The notes: generated by a model not told the origin, from the sequence alone. A stretch of 64,000 nt of DNA from Shimia sp. CNT1-13L.2 (GCF_024331145.1 NZ_JANDJO010000003.1:186001-250000), one strand, 5' to 3'; counted from the first letter of the stretch, positions 24,346-33,741 are shown. Numbers and translations: made by a program.

Positions 24346-26709
24346 ATGCCAAAAGATCATGGCATTGGCGCCAGCCCGAAACGGCGCGAAGACGTCCGGT
24401 TTCTGACCGGGAATGGAAACTATACCGATGACATCAACGTACACGGACAGGCCTATGTCCATTTCCTGCGGTCCGATGTTGCTCATGGGAAAATCAATGG
24501 GATCAACACCGAAGTTGCTGCGGCGATGCCCGGCGTGGTGCGTATCTTTACAGGTGCGGACTTTGAAGGTGTGGGCGGGTTGCCCTGCGGCTGGCAGGTG
24601 ACGGACCGGTTTGGTGAACCGATGCAGGAGCCGGCGCACCCGGTGCTCGCGCAAGGCAAGGTGCGCCACGTGGGTGACCCGATCGCGGCGGTGATTGCCG
24701 AGAGCCTTGAAGAGGCCCGCGACGCCGCGGAGGCCATCGAACTGGACATCGAAGAGCTTCCGGCGGTTGTGGACATGAAAGCCGCGCTTGAAGAGGGCTC
24801 TACCAAGGTCCACGACGACCTGACGTCGAACCTTTGTTACGACTGGGGATTTGTCGAAGAGAACAAGGATGCCGTCGCGCAGGCGTTCAGCGAAGCGGCG
24901 CATGTCACGACGCTCGAGCTGACGAACCAGCGCCTTGTTGCGAACCCGATGGAGCCGCGCGTGGCGATTGGCGACTATAGTCGCGCAACCGACGAGCATA
25001 CGCTTTACACCACCTCGCAGAACCCGCATGTGATCCGGCTTCTGATGGGGGCCTTTGTTCTGGGTATTCCGGAACACAAGCTGCGCGTTGTCGCGCCGGA
25101 TGTGGGCGGGGGTTTTGGCACTAAGATCTTCCACTATGCCGAAGAGGCCTTTTGTACCTTCGCGGCAAAGGCGGTGAATCGTCCTGTGAAGTGGACGGCG
25201 TCGCGCTCCGAGGCGTTCATGTCGGATGCCCACGGGCGCGATCACGTGACCACGATTGAACTGGCGCTGGATGCGGACAACAACTTTACCGCCCTGCGCA
25301 CCGAGACCCACGCCAACATGGGGGCGTATCTGTCGACATTTGCGCCTTCGGTTCCGACGTGGCTGCATGGCACGCTGATGGCGGGCAACTACAAGACGCC
25401 GCTGATCTATGTGAACGTGAAGGCGGTGTTCACCAATACGGTTCCGGTGGATGCCTATCGTGGTGCAGGACGTCCGGAGGCAACGTTCCAGCTGGAGCGG
25501 GTGATCGACAAGGCCGCGCGTGAGCTGGGCGTCGATCCAATTGCCCTGCGGCGGCAGAACTTTATCACCGAGTTCCCCTATGCCACGCCCGTGGCGGTGG
25601 AATACGACACCGGTGACTACAACGGCACCATGGACAAGCTGGAAGAGATTGCCGATCTGAGCGGCTTTGCGGCACGGCGTGCTGAAAGCGAAGCCAGGGG
25701 CAAGATGCGCGGGCTTGGCGTGAACTGCTACATCGAGGCCTGCGGTATTGCGCCGTCGAACCTTGTTGGGCAACTGGGTGCGCGGGCCGGTCTTTACGAT
25801 GCCGCGACGGTACGTGTGAACGCGACCGGATCGATCAGCGTCATGGTTGGTGCCCATAGCCACGGGCAGGGGCACGAGACATCGTTCCCGCAGGTCGTGG
25901 CGGATATGCTTGGGATCGACGAAGGCATGGTCGACATCGTGCATGGTGACAGTTCGAAAATCCCGTTCGGCATGGGCACCTATGGATCGCGGTCGATCGC
26001 GGTGTGTGGTTCGGCCATGGTGCGGGCAACCGAGAAGATCATTGCCAAGGCCAAGAAGATCGCTGCGCACCTGATGGAAGCCTCGGACGCCGACATCGAG
26101 CTGAAGGATGGGCAGTTCACGGTTGCCGGTACGGACAAGTCCGTGGCCTGGGGAGACGTGACCCTTGCAGCCTATGTGCCGCACAACTATCCGCTTGAGG
26201 ATATTGAGCCGGGGCTAGAGGAAACGGCCTTTTACGATCCGGCGAACTTTACCTATCCGGCAGGGGCGTATGCCTGCGAGGTGGAGGTTGATCCCGACAC
26301 CGGCAAGGTGACCATTGAACGCTTTGCCGCGGCTGATGACTTTGGCAATATCATCAACCCGATGATCGTGGATGGCCAGGTGCATGGCGGTATCGGGCAG
26401 GGGATTGGCCAGGCGCTTCTCGAGAGTTGCGTCTATGACGAGAACGGCCAGCTGTTGTCGGCGTCCTACATGGACTATGCGATGCCGCGTGCCGATGACG
26501 TGCCGTTCTATGCGGTGGACCATTCCAGCCAGACGCCCTGTACGCATAACCCGCTGGGCGTAAAGGGCTGTGGCGAGGCCGGTGCGATCGGCTCTCCGCC
26601 GGCGGTGATCAATGCCGTGGTGGATGCGCTGCAATCGGGTGGCCATGATGTGACCCATATCGACATGCCGGCCTCGCCGTCGCGTGTCTGGGCCGCGATG
26701 AACAAGTAA
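24346..26709 (+). CDS. coxL: molybdenum hydroxylase large subunit, form II CoxL-like
   Basis: 787 residues. Mo-binding catalytic subunit of the xanthine-oxidase family. Domains: N-terminal aldehyde-oxidase a/b hammerhead (about 20-135) and the molybdopterin-binding domain. The active-site loop reads AYRGAGR at residues 370-376, which is the form II signature; form I CO dehydrogenase has AYRCSFR. Hence true CO oxidation is uncertain and another small substrate is possible. The catalytic Glu744 is in [18 protein letters not shown] precedes the ATG. Operon with coxS and coxM. Confidence 0.93.
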   Translation: MPKDHGIGASPKRREDVRFLTGNGNYTDDINVHGQAYVHFLRSDVAHGKINGINTEVAAAMPGVVRIFTGADFEGVGGLPCGWQVTDRFGEPMQEPAHPVLAQGKVRHVGDPIAAVIAESLEEARDAAEAIELDIEELPAVVDMKAALEEGSTKVHDDLTSNLCYDWGFVEENKDAVAQAFSEAAHVTTLELTNQRLVANPMEPRVAIGDYSRATDEHTLYTTSQNPHVIRLLMGAFVLGIPEHKLRVVAPDVGGGFGTKIFHYAEEAFCTFAAKAVNRPVKWTASRSEAFMSDAHGRDHVTTIELALDADNNFTALRTETHANMGAYLSTFAPSVPTWLHGTLMAGNYKTPLIYVNVKAVFTNTVPVDAYRGAGRPEATFQLERVIDKAARELGVDPIALRRQNFITEFPYATPVAVEYDTGDYNGTMDKLEEIADLSGFAARRAESEARGKMRGLGVNCYIEACGIAPSNLVGQLGARAGLYDAATVRVNATGSISVMVGAHSHGQGHETSFPQVVADMLGIDEGMVDIVHGDSSKIPFGMGTYGSRSIAVCGSAMVRATEKIIAKAKKIAAHLMEASDADIELKDGQFTVAGTDKSVAWGDVTLAAYVPHNYPLEDIEPGLEETAFYDPANFTYPAGAYACEVEVDPDTGKVTIERFAAADDFGNIINPMIVDGQVHGGIGQGIGQALLESCVYDENGQLLSASYMDYAMPRADDVPFYAVDHSSQTPCTHNPLGVKGCGEAGAIGSPPAVINAVVDALQSGGHDVTHIDMPASPSRVWAAMNK

Positions 26710-26721
26710 GGAGGACAGACC

Positions 26722-27510
26722 ATGTATAACTTTGACTTTGAGAAGCCCTCCACGATTGCGGATGCAGTCGCGGCGCTTGCCGACGAGGATGCGCAGGCGC
26801 TGGGCGGGGGGCAGACGCTTATCCCGACCATGAAGCAGAGGCTGGCAAGCCCGAGCAAGCTGGTGAGCCTGAAGGGGATCGCGGAAATGCAGGGCATCTG
26901 CATGTCGGATGCCGGTGAGGTTTGCATCGGTGGCGCAACCTGCCATGCCGATGTCGCGGAAGGTGCCGGAAGCTATCCGGCCCTTGCGGCCCTGGCCGAA
27001 GGCATTGGTGATCCGGCCGTGCGCAACCGTGGCACCATTGGCGGATCGCTGGCCAACAACGACCCGTCCGCCTGTTATCCGGCAGCGGCGCTGGGCTCGG
27101 GGGCGACCATCGTCACCAACGCGCGCGAGATCGCGGCGGATGACTATTTCCAGGGCATGTTCACCACGGCGCTGGAGGAAGGCGAGATCATCACCGAGGT
27201 GAAGTTCCCGGTTCCCGAAGCCGCGAGCTACCAGAAGTTCGAACAGCCGGCCTCGCGGTTTGCGCTTGTTGGCGTGTTCGTCTCGAAAGGGGCGGGCGGT
27301 GTGCGCGTGGCCGTGACAGGCGCGTCCGAAGAGGGCGTGTTCCGCTGGAGCGAAGCCGAAGCGGCGCTTTCGGGGAATTTCTCGGCAGATGCGCTTGATG
27401 GCATGGCCCCGGCAGCAGATGGCATGATTTCGGACCTGCATGGCAGTTCCGCCTATCGTGCGCATCTTGTAGGCGTGATGACCCGTCGGGCCGTGGCCGC
27501 CTGCGGCTAG
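26722..27510 (+). CDS. coxM: molybdenum hydroxylase medium subunit, CoxM-like (FAD)
   Basis: 262 residues. FAD-binding subunit passing electrons from the 2Fe-2S centres. [15 protein letters not shown] near residue 29 and [13 protein letters not shown] near residue 100 are the two FAD motifs of the family. The C-terminal CO_deh_flav_C domain is shorter than average. It starts 12 bases after coxL with AAGGAGGA in the gap. A bidirectional terminator follows. Confidence 0.93.
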   Translation: MYNFDFEKPSTIADAVAALADEDAQALGGGQTLIPTMKQRLASPSKLVSLKGIAEMQGICMSDAGEVCIGGATCHADVAEGAGSYPALAALAEGIGDPAVRNRGTIGGSLANNDPSACYPAAALGSGATIVTNAREIAADDYFQGMFTTALEEGEIITEVKFPVPEAASYQKFEQPASRFALVGVFVSKGAGGVRVAVTGASEEGVFRWSEAEAALSGNFSADALDGMAPAADGMISDLHGSSAYRAHLVGVMTRRAVAACG

Positions 27511-27534
27511 GGGATTACCTGATCAACACCAAGC

Positions 27535-27566
27535 AAGGCCGCCGGTATCCCTGGCGGCCTTTCTGT
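27535..27566. terminator. bidirectional terminator after coxM
   Basis: Arms AAGGCCGCC and GGCGGCCTT around nine bases, followed by TCTGTTTCT. Lies between coxM and the convergent RTX gene. Confidence 0.82.
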
Positions 27567-27581
27567 TTCTGCGGGGGCACC

Positions 27582-29186
27582 CTAGGTGTAGGTAAAGCTG
27601 TCTGCGTCCAGATCATCCGTCGTCAGGACAAGGACTTCGCCGTGCAGGTGGGTGACGCTGTAGCCGCCCGAGACCTTCTGCAAGCTGACATCCGAGGACG
27701 TCTGTCCGTCAAAGATGATGGCATCGAACGCGAAATCGAAATCGCTGATGGTATCGTTGCCAAGGACTGTGCCCTTGAACACGAAGTCGTCGCTTCCGGC
27801 TCCGCCTTGCATTTCATCATTGCCGCGTTCGCCTTCGAGCGTGTCATGGCCGTCGCCACCGGTCAGCGTGTCGGCTCCGTTGCCACCAAAGAGCCTGTCG
27901 TTGCCTTCTTCTCCGTCAAGGCTGTCAGTTCCGCTGCCTGCGAACAGCCTGTCGTTGTCGTTGCCTCCGAACATGGTGTCGGCGCCGTCCCCGCCGGACA
28001 GGAGGTCTGCCTGATCGCCACCATAGAGTTCGTCAGCACCGGCATTGCCATACAGGCTATCGCGGCCGAAGTTACCAAACAGCTGGTCGTTTTGCGTGCC
28101 GCCTTTCAGGAAATCCTTGCCCGCGCCTCCGGAAAGCACATCCTGCCCCGCCTGTCCGCGCAGGACGTCTTCTCCGTCTCCTCCGAACAGCCGGTCGTTT
28201 CCACCATTGCCGTAGAGAATGTCATCGCCCTTGTCGCCATAGAGCAGGTCTTTCCCGCTGCCTCCAAACAGAAAGTCGGCATCAAGGCCGCCTCTGAGCG
28301 TGTCGTCGCCTTCCTGGCCCTTGAGCGTGTCCTGATTGGCCTCGCCAAACAGTTTGTCGTTTCCGAGTTCGCCAAAAATGCTGTCATTGCCGTCGTCCCC
28401 GTGAAGAACGTCTTCTCCGGACAATCCGATGATGGTGTCATTGCCGGCGCGTCCGAAAATCAGATCGCCCGCGCCGCTTCCTGTGAGGTGATCCGCAAAT
28501 TCGGTGCCAAAAAGAACCTCGGCCCCGGCGATGGTCCAGTTGAAACCGCCTGACTGAATTGTGCCTGCGCCAAGATCGGCGGTCATGGCGTCCAGCATGT
28601 TCCGACCGTCGATTGCGTCCTTCTTGCCAAGGCCCATGCGGATTGTTCCACCGCCCGGTCCGATAAGACACACGTCGTTGCCCGGGCCAGCCTCGATCGT
28701 GCAGGGGCCGGAGCCGCATTCCAGAAAGTCCTTCTGGTTGGAGCCGGTAATCCGGTTCGGCGTCAGGGCGTCATAACAACTCAGAACATTGGGGTCGGAC
28801 CAGTCGGGTTCATTGCCGTCGCATTGGCTGCAGGCCGACATGAAATCTCCGAAGTCAAAGCCGCCAAGGCCATCGACGTCGCAGAGGACAGTGTCTGACG
28901 CAAACCGGCCGTTGCTGGCGAATTCGGTGATCACCATCCTATCGCAGGTTCCGGAAAAGACCGGGGCGGCTCCGCTTTCATCAATGGTGAGGTTCTGGCC
29001 GTAAATTGTGACCGAGAACTTTGCGCCGAACAGCGAACTTACCCAGAAACTCGTGCCGTCAAAGCTTGGGAAGAAGTTGTTCGCTGTGTCGTTCAGGAAG
29101 TTGATGATGAACCGCTGGTACGTGGTGCCGAAGTTGAAAAAATGCTCCGCAGACATGTTGTTCCATCCCCCAATGAAAACGTTCAT
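27582..29186 (-). CDS. RTX calcium-binding protein with cysteine-rich N-terminal domain
   Basis: 534 residues, or 524 from ATG 29156, which has the better ribosome site (GGGGGATGG). Residues about 40-165 form a unique domain with some nine cysteines (in GTCDRM, VLCDVD, SACSQC, LSCYD, ECGSGPC, DVCLIG). Residues about 240-470 are GGxGxDxLx nonapeptide repeats that bind calcium in a beta-roll. The C-terminus (SDFDFAFDAIIF to DADSFTYT) fits a type I secretion signal, so it is probably extracellular. Function is unknown. It starts 38 bases after a methyltransferase gene in the same direction. No secretion ABC transporter is in the window. Confidence 0.87.
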   Translation of the reverse strand: MNVFIGGWNNMSAEHFFNFGTTYQRFIINFLNDTANNFFPSFDGTSFWVSSLFGAKFSVTIYGQNLTIDESGAAPVFSGTCDRMVITEFASNGRFASDTVLCDVDGLGGFDFGDFMSACSQCDGNEPDWSDPNVLSCYDALTPNRITGSNQKDFLECGSGPCTIEAGPGNDVCLIGPGGGTIRMGLGKKDAIDGRNMLDAMTADLGAGTIQSGGFNWTIAGAEVLFGTEFADHLTGSGAGDLIFGRAGNDTIIGLSGEDVLHGDDGNDSIFGELGNDKLFGEANQDTLKGQEGDDTLRGGLDADFLFGGSGKDLLYGDKGDDILYGNGGNDRLFGGDGEDVLRGQAGQDVLSGGAGKDFLKGGTQNDQLFGNFGRDSLYGNAGADELYGGDQADLLSGGDGADTMFGGNDNDRLFAGSGTDSLDGEEGNDRLFGGNGADTLTGGDGHDTLEGERGNDEMQGGAGSDDFVFKGTVLGNDTISDFDFAFDAIIFDGQTSSDVSLQKVSGGYSVTHLHGEVLVLTTDDLDADSFTYT

Positions 29187-29224
29187 CGGGAGAGTGTATC
29201 ACATTTTCCTTTTGTTTTCTTGGC

Positions 29225-29824
29225 TCAGGCCGGTTTGCGCGCGACGAAGTCGATCAGGGCGGACATGCCGGAGTGGCCGCGCCCTTCCTGAACCTCGCGT
29301 TCGTATTCGCGGCATTCAAGGATGTCCCAGCCGACAAAGGCGGCGCGCAGGATGACCTCGGTATACATGTTCTGGGCAAAGGGCGGGCCGCCTGTGCCGT
29401 GTTCAAGCTGCTTGGGCGTATAGCCGTGCAGCATGACGAGGCCGCCGGGTTTGGTGGCTTTCTGCATGCCTTTGAACTGAATGCGGCGCCCGTCAGGACC
29501 GACGAACTGGATAAAGATACCGGCCACCAGATCGTAGGCGTCGCTTTCCCAGTCGCGGGTCAGGATGTCGGATTGCTGGAAATCGACCGACACGCCGCGT
29601 TCCTTGGCCAGATCGCGGGCGCGTTCAATGGCGGTCGGGGCGAATTCAAGCGCGGTGACCTCCATGCCGTGTTCGGCCATATAGACAGAATTGCGGCCTT
29701 CGCCATCAGCAACCGCCAGCGCCGTTTGGCCTGCCTTCAGATAGTCGGCGTGTTCCTCGAGAAACCGAGCCGGGGCCTTGCCGAAAAGAAAGTCCTCTGA
29801 CGCTGCGAAACGTTCTTCCCACAT
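29225..29824 (-). CDS. class I SAM-dependent methyltransferase
   Basis: 199 residues from MWEERFAASEDFLFGKAPARFL. Rossmann SAM site: ALAVADGEGRNSVYMAEHG near residue 40 and VTALEFAPTAIERARDLA; motif IV region DLVAGIFIQFVGPDGR. It resembles the TehB/thiopurine-methyltransferase-like group used for chalcogen or small-molecule methylation; the substrate is not known. ATG 29824 follows AGGGATCGG. It is downstream of infC beyond a terminator and just upstream of an RTX gene. Confidence 0.87.
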   Translation of the reverse strand: MWEERFAASEDFLFGKAPARFLEEHADYLKAGQTALAVADGEGRNSVYMAEHGMEVTALEFAPTAIERARDLAKERGVSVDFQQSDILTRDWESDAYDLVAGIFIQFVGPDGRRIQFKGMQKATKPGGLVMLHGYTPKQLEHGTGGPPFAQNMYTEVILRAAFVGWDILECREYEREVQEGRGHSGMSALIDFVARKPA

Positions 29825-29944
29825 GTGCCGATCCCTGTTGTTAACTGGTTCAGAGGTAAGGAATGGCGGGCGGATTGCAAGGATCATCAGGGCGCGCAGA
29901 GGCGAAATGTCTGTTGTTGATGAAAGGCCATTGCAGGGCGCACA

Positions 29945-29972
29945 AAAAAACCCCGGCAGGACCGGGGTTTTC
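29945..29972 (-). terminator. terminator of infC
   Basis: On the reverse strand AAAACCCCGG and CCGGGGTTTTTTTG with a five-base loop. Confidence 0.9.
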
Positions 29973-29992
29973 GATTGGATTGTCGGGCCAGA

Positions 29993-30541
29993 TTATTTCT
30001 GGGGCAGGGGCGCGATGATCATGATCATCTGGCGGCCTTCCATCTTCGGCATGTTCTCGATCTTGCCGATTTCCTTGACGTCTTCGGCCACACGTTCAAG
30101 CAGTTCGCGACCCAGGTTCTGGTGCGCCATTTCGCGGCCACGGAAGCGCAGGGTCACTTTGACCTTGTCGCCCTTCTCGATGAATTTCACCACGTTACGC
30201 ATCTTGACGTCATAGTCGTGCGTATCGGTGTTGGGGCGGAATTTGACTTCCTTGACCTCGATGATCTTCTGCTTCTTGCGGGCTTCGGACTCGCGTTTCT
30301 GCTGTTCATATTTGAACTTGCCGAAATCCATGATCTTGCAAACCGGCGGGTTTGCGTTGGGCGAAATCTCGACCAGATCCAGGCCTGCATCCTGAGCCAT
30401 ATGGTAGGCCTCGCGGGGGTGGATTACACCGACATTTTCGCCGTCTGCGCCGATCAGGCGAATTTCAGGAGCGCGGATTCGCTCGTTGATGCGAGGGCCG
30501 GTGTCGCGCTGCGGAGGCGCGTTATGGGGTCTGCGGGCTAT
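29993..30541 (-). CDS. infC: translation initiation factor IF-3, ATA start codon
   Basis: 182 residues. Binds the 30S subunit and controls start-codon fidelity. ATG/GTG/TTG-based reading gives only 135 residues (from 30400) and would lose most of the N-domain. Reading upstream gives [20 protein letters not shown], the standard IF-3 N-terminus, back to ATA 30541-30539, with GAAGGA eight bases before. An in-frame TGA lies 12 bases further up, so no normal start is possible. IF-3 genes are known to use AUU-type codons for autoregulation. ATC 30550 is a less likely alternative. C-domain motifs [15 protein letters not shown] and [13 protein letters not shown] are intact. Confidence 0.93.
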   Translation of the reverse strand: MARRPHNAPPQRDTGPRINERIRAPEIRLIGADGENVGVIHPREAYHMAQDAGLDLVEISPNANPPVCKIMDFGKFKYEQQKRESEARKKQKIIEVKEVKFRPNTDTHDYDVKMRNVVKFIEKGDKVKVTLRFRGREMAHQNLGRELLERVAEDVKEIGKIENMPKMEGRQMIMIIAPLPQK

Positions 30542-30579
30542 GGCTTTGATCCTTCAATGGTGGAGTTCATGTGCGCGCT

Positions 30580-30608
30580 AATTTATGCCTGCCCGTCGGC
30601 GTATACAA
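30580..30608 (-). promoter_or_regulatory. likely infC promoter
   Basis: On the reverse strand TTGTAT, 17 bases, TAAATT: -35 at 30608-30603 and -10 at 30585-30580. The predicted transcript begins near 30573 and has a leader of about 30 bases before the ATA start. Confidence 0.5.
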
Positions 30609-30609
30609 G

Positions 30610-30641
30610 CCGAGATTTGGCGGGAGTGAGGCAAATCTCGG
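30610..30641. repeat. perfect 10-base inverted repeat upstream of infC promoter
   Basis: Arms CCGAGATTTG and CAAATCTCGG with a 12-base G-rich loop, no T-run on either side. It abuts the predicted -35 of infC and lies 92 bases ahead of the divergent gene. Probably an operator or activator site rather than a terminator. Confidence 0.6.
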
Positions 30642-30732
30642 GAGTTTCCCCCTTGTTGCGGCCTCTGTCTGCCCGCATCTGTCACGAGAAGCCGGGAAAA
30701 CCAATGCCCCGGTACGGACAGGAGAATTTGAA

Positions 30733-31296
30733 ATGAAAAATCTCGTTTGGGTCGTTGTTCTGCTTGGCGCTGCTGCTGCCGGGTATTTCTACATGATGAA
30801 CCAGAAAGATGAGGTTGCCCAGCCGGTGACCGAACCGGTTGTCGTGGAAGAGCCGGAGGCGGTTGAGGAAACCCCGGTCGAGGAGGTTGTTACCGAGGTT
30901 GAAGAGAAGGTGGAAGAGGCCGTGGAGGCGGTCGAAGACGCTATGACCGAAGCCAAGGAAGCTGCCGAGGAAGCCGTGAACGAGGCGGTTGAAAACGCCG
31001 AGAACGCGGTGAGCGATGCCGTTGAAGGGGCGGGCGATGTTGCGGGAGCGGCAACTGAAGCCGTGACCGAAACGGCGGGTGCCGCGACAGAGACCGCGAC
31101 CGAAATGGCCAGTGCTGCGGCGGATGTGCTGAGTGTCGACGGGTTCGACTTTGCCAAGGTCAGCGAGATGATTGACGGATCGTCGCTTGATGCGCTGAAA
31201 AAGGCCGCTCTGAAAACCGCGGTCGAACAGGCGCAGAACAACCCCGACCTCCTGAAAACCGCGCTGGACAGCGTGAAAGCGGCGCTGGGGATGTAA
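30733..31296 (+). CDS. membrane-anchored Ala/Glu-rich helical protein, unknown function
   Basis: 187 residues. MKNLVWVVVLLGAAAAGYFYMM is a single N-terminal membrane anchor. Residues about 30-75 are Glu/Val-rich, about 70-140 Ala/Glu/Thr-rich repeats resembling an amphipathic helix or apolipoprotein-like coil, and the C-terminal 50 residues (DGFDFAKVSEMIDGS and onward) look folded. AGGAGA sits eight bases before ATG 30733; the longer frame from 30571 covers the infC promoter region. No catalytic motif. Likely facing the periplasm. Confidence 0.8.
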   Translation: MKNLVWVVVLLGAAAAGYFYMMNQKDEVAQPVTEPVVVEEPEAVEETPVEEVVTEVEEKVEEAVEAVEDAMTEAKEAAEEAVNEAVENAENAVSDAVEGAGDVAGAATEAVTETAGAATETATEMASAAADVLSVDGFDFAKVSEMIDGSSLDALKKAALKTAVEQAQNNPDLLKTALDSVKAALGM

Positions 31297-31320
31297 TCCC
31301 CGGCCAACGCGGGGAGCGGA

Positions 31321-31347
31321 AAGGGCGGTCTATGGGCCGCCCTTTTT
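31321..31347. terminator. bidirectional terminator
   Basis: Arms AAGGGCGG and CCGCCCTT with TTT on one side and AA on the other, between convergent genes. Confidence 0.85.
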
Positions 31348-31350
31348 CAT

Positions 31351-32628
31351 TTAGACAAAGCTGAAATGATCCGCGTTGTCGACTTCGGAAATCGTCGTGT
31401 TCTGGACAAGCACATACCCGTCATAGCCAACATTGCTTTCGGTGATCCGCACATCGTTGCCTTGCTGGGTAAACGCCAGGTCGTCAAAATCGAACTCTCC
31501 ATCGGCGTGGAACTGAATGACGTCTGAACCAGCCTGGAAGTCGGTCACAATGGCCTGATCGAGATCATCCAGCGAAAGGATCAAGAAGACATCGCTGCCC
31601 CCGCCGCCGGTCAGGGTGTCGGTGCCATAGGAGGCCTCGAGAGTGTCTGCGCCGGCCCCGCCGAACAGGCGGTCATTGTGAACCCCGCCAGCGAGCCTGT
31701 CATTGCCATTGCCACCGAACAGGGTGTCGTTACCGTGCCCGCCTTCAAGATCGTCCGCGCCATTGCCGCCAAATAGCCTGTCGCGCCCCAGATCGCCCTT
31801 CAAAGTGTCAGCACCCCGACCGCCATAAAGGCTGTCGTTGCCATAGTCGCCCCAGAGTTCATCCTGGCCGCCGCCACCGACGAGAGTGTCAGATTTTTGG
31901 CCACCAAAGATCAGGTCGCGGGTTTTATTGCCGGTAAAATGGACTTTCTCGACATCGCTTGTTGCGACGTACCATTCCTTGTCGCCGGAGCCCCATGTTA
32001 TGCGTCTCGCCCGTCCACTGTCCGAAAAAGAGAACTCGATGACGCCAGAAGTGGCTGAGGCATCCACGAACAACGTGTCGACACCGCCCTTACCGTAGAA
32101 GCTGACGCCTTCGCCGTTTTCCGACAGGGTGACGCGCAGCGTGTCCGCCTTGTCATTGGCTATGACTTCGATTTCCTCAACCTTCAGGATATCCAGAAAA
32201 TTGGTGTTGATGACCTGAAAATTCTGAAAATTAAAGTCATAGGTGTGGGGAGTATTGGCCGTCAGGAGCAGGGACAAAGAGTCATGCCCATCACCGCCAT
32301 CTACCCATTCGTTTCGGGCCTTTGCCGTTGCGTTGTGCAACAAGATCAGGCTGTCGTTTCCGGCGCCCGAGGTAAGCGTGTCATACCCTGAGCCGCTTTC
32401 CAGCGTGTCGTTGCCATGGTCGTCGGCCAGATAATCGTTGCCCTTGCCCCCGAAGAGACGGTCGTTACCGGCACCTCCGTTGAGTTCGTCTGCACCCGCT
32501 CCGCCGTTCAGGGTGTCGTTGCCCCTTGCGCCGAGAATGGTGTCGTTGCCGCCAAGCCCATTCAGACGTTCGCCCGAGTCGGTTCCGGTTATTCTGTCGT
32601 CGTTGGCGGTGGGAAATGATACTGGCAT
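31351..32628 (-). CDS. RTX calcium-binding secreted protein
   Basis: 425 residues, no signal peptide. Two RTX blocks: about residues 10-95 (LNGLGGNDTILGARGND and onward) and about 240-350. Between them is a roughly 140-residue non-repeat beta-rich domain (from DSLSLLLTANTPHTYDFNF to KVHFTGNKTRDLI). The tail VTDFQAGSDVIQFH to DNADHFSFV fits a type I secretion signal. Function unknown; no enzymatic motif seen. It stands alone, convergent with the Ala/Glu-rich gene. No transporter gene is adjacent. Confidence 0.87.
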   Translation of the reverse strand: MPVSFPTANDDRITGTDSGERLNGLGGNDTILGARGNDTLNGGAGADELNGGAGNDRLFGGKGNDYLADDHGNDTLESGSGYDTLTSGAGNDSLILLHNATAKARNEWVDGGDGHDSLSLLLTANTPHTYDFNFQNFQVINTNFLDILKVEEIEVIANDKADTLRVTLSENGEGVSFYGKGGVDTLFVDASATSGVIEFSFSDSGRARRITWGSGDKEWYVATSDVEKVHFTGNKTRDLIFGGQKSDTLVGGGGQDELWGDYGNDSLYGGRGADTLKGDLGRDRLFGGNGADDLEGGHGNDTLFGGNGNDRLAGGVHNDRLFGGAGADTLEASYGTDTLTGGGGSDVFLILSLDDLDQAIVTDFQAGSDVIQFHADGEFDFDDLAFTQQGNDVRITESNVGYDGYVLVQNTTISEVDNADHFSFV

Positions 32629-32730
32629 TTGAAAATCCGAATGAAATTGTTTCTTTCGCCAGCATGGTGCGCGGTCCGCCTTGATGGGTCAAGGTGGGGA
32701 AAAACGTAGTCATCCGGTTGAGCTACAAAT

Positions 32731-32758
32731 GAAAAAAGCTGGCCGCGAGGCCAGCTTT
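32731..32758 (-). terminator. terminator of the ferredoxin reductase gene
   Basis: Reverse-strand arms AAAGCTGGCC and GGCCAGCTTT with a four-base loop and TTTTTT run. Confidence 0.9.
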
Positions 32759-32783
32759 GTCCAATCAGGATTTGCGCAGCGTC

Positions 32784-33641
32784 TTAATCGAGGAACGCCT
32801 TTTCCACCACGTATTGGGCGGGTTTGGAGTTGGCGCCTTCTTCGAGGCCAGCTTCCTCCAGCATGTCCTTGAGTTCGAGGTTGAACGCGAGGTTGCCGCA
32901 GATCATGGCGCGGTCGTTTTGCGGGCAAAGCGGCGCCACGTCGAGGTCTTTGTAGGCCTCGCCCGAGCGGATCAGGTCGGTGATCCGGCCCATCTTGGGG
33001 CTCTCTTCGCGGGTGGTGGTCGGGTAGTATTTGATCTTCTTCCAGAAGCCTTCGCCGATCACCTCGTTCAGAAGTTCGTCGTCCTTGAGGGCTTCGATCA
33101 GCTCGCGGCCATAGGTCAGTTCGCCCACGGTGCGGCAGGTGTGGGTGATGATGACCTCGTCATAGTCCTCGTAGGTCTGCGGTTCGCGCAGGAGCGAGGC
33201 GAAGGGCGCAAAACCGGTGCCGGTGGCGAAGAACCAGATGCGTTTGCCCGGGATCAGCGCGTCATGCACCAGGGTGCCAACGGGCTTGGGACGCAGGATG
33301 ACTTCGTCGCCGGGTTTGATGTGTTGCAGCTTCGAAGTCAGCGGGCCGTCTTCGACCTTGATCGAATAGAATTCCATTTCCTCGTCCCACGAAGGCGAGG
33401 CGATGGAATAGGCGCGCAGGAGCGGTTTCTGCTTGCCGGTTTTCGGATCTGGATCGCCCATCAGGCCGATCATCACGAACTCACCCGAGCGGAAGCGCAG
33501 GCTTGCCGGGCGGGTACAGCGGAAGCGGAACAGGCGGTCGGTGTAGTGCTGAACCTCGGTGACGGTCTGTGCGTCGGGCAGGGTGGGCACTTTGGGTACG
33601 GCGGTTGCTTGGGCGTCGGTCACGGGTTTTTGCTCGGTCAT
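32784..33641 (-). CDS. fpr: ferredoxin/flavodoxin-NADP+ reductase
   Basis: 285 residues. FAD protein moving electrons between NADPH and ferredoxin. RAYSIASPS is the FAD-binding RxYS motif, GTGFAPFASLLR the NADP-binding loop, and AMICGNLAFNLELKDMLEEAG the conserved C-terminal block. It lies 101 bases after the DUF934 gene in the sulfate-assimilation block, which suggests it supplies reduced ferredoxin to the sulfite reductase. An N-terminal extension of about 20 residues precedes the core. Confidence 0.93.
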   Translation of the reverse strand: MTEQKPVTDAQATAVPKVPTLPDAQTVTEVQHYTDRLFRFRCTRPASLRFRSGEFVMIGLMGDPDPKTGKQKPLLRAYSIASPSWDEEMEFYSIKVEDGPLTSKLQHIKPGDEVILRPKPVGTLVHDALIPGKRIWFFATGTGFAPFASLLREPQTYEDYDEVIITHTCRTVGELTYGRELIEALKDDELLNEVIGEGFWKKIKYYPTTTREESPKMGRITDLIRSGEAYKDLDVAPLCPQNDRAMICGNLAFNLELKDMLEEAGLEEGANSKPAQYVVEKAFLD

Positions 33642-33741
33642 AAGATTACAGGCGGAAAATGCCGCCCCTCACTAGCAGTTCGATAGGGTTTTTAAAGATG
33701 TATCTGGGTTGCGGCTTTGATCTGACGCAAATTGTGATCCA

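Noticed and set aside
24298-26184. 628-residue reverse frame opposite coxL
   Set aside because: Shadow caused by high GC third positions of coxL.
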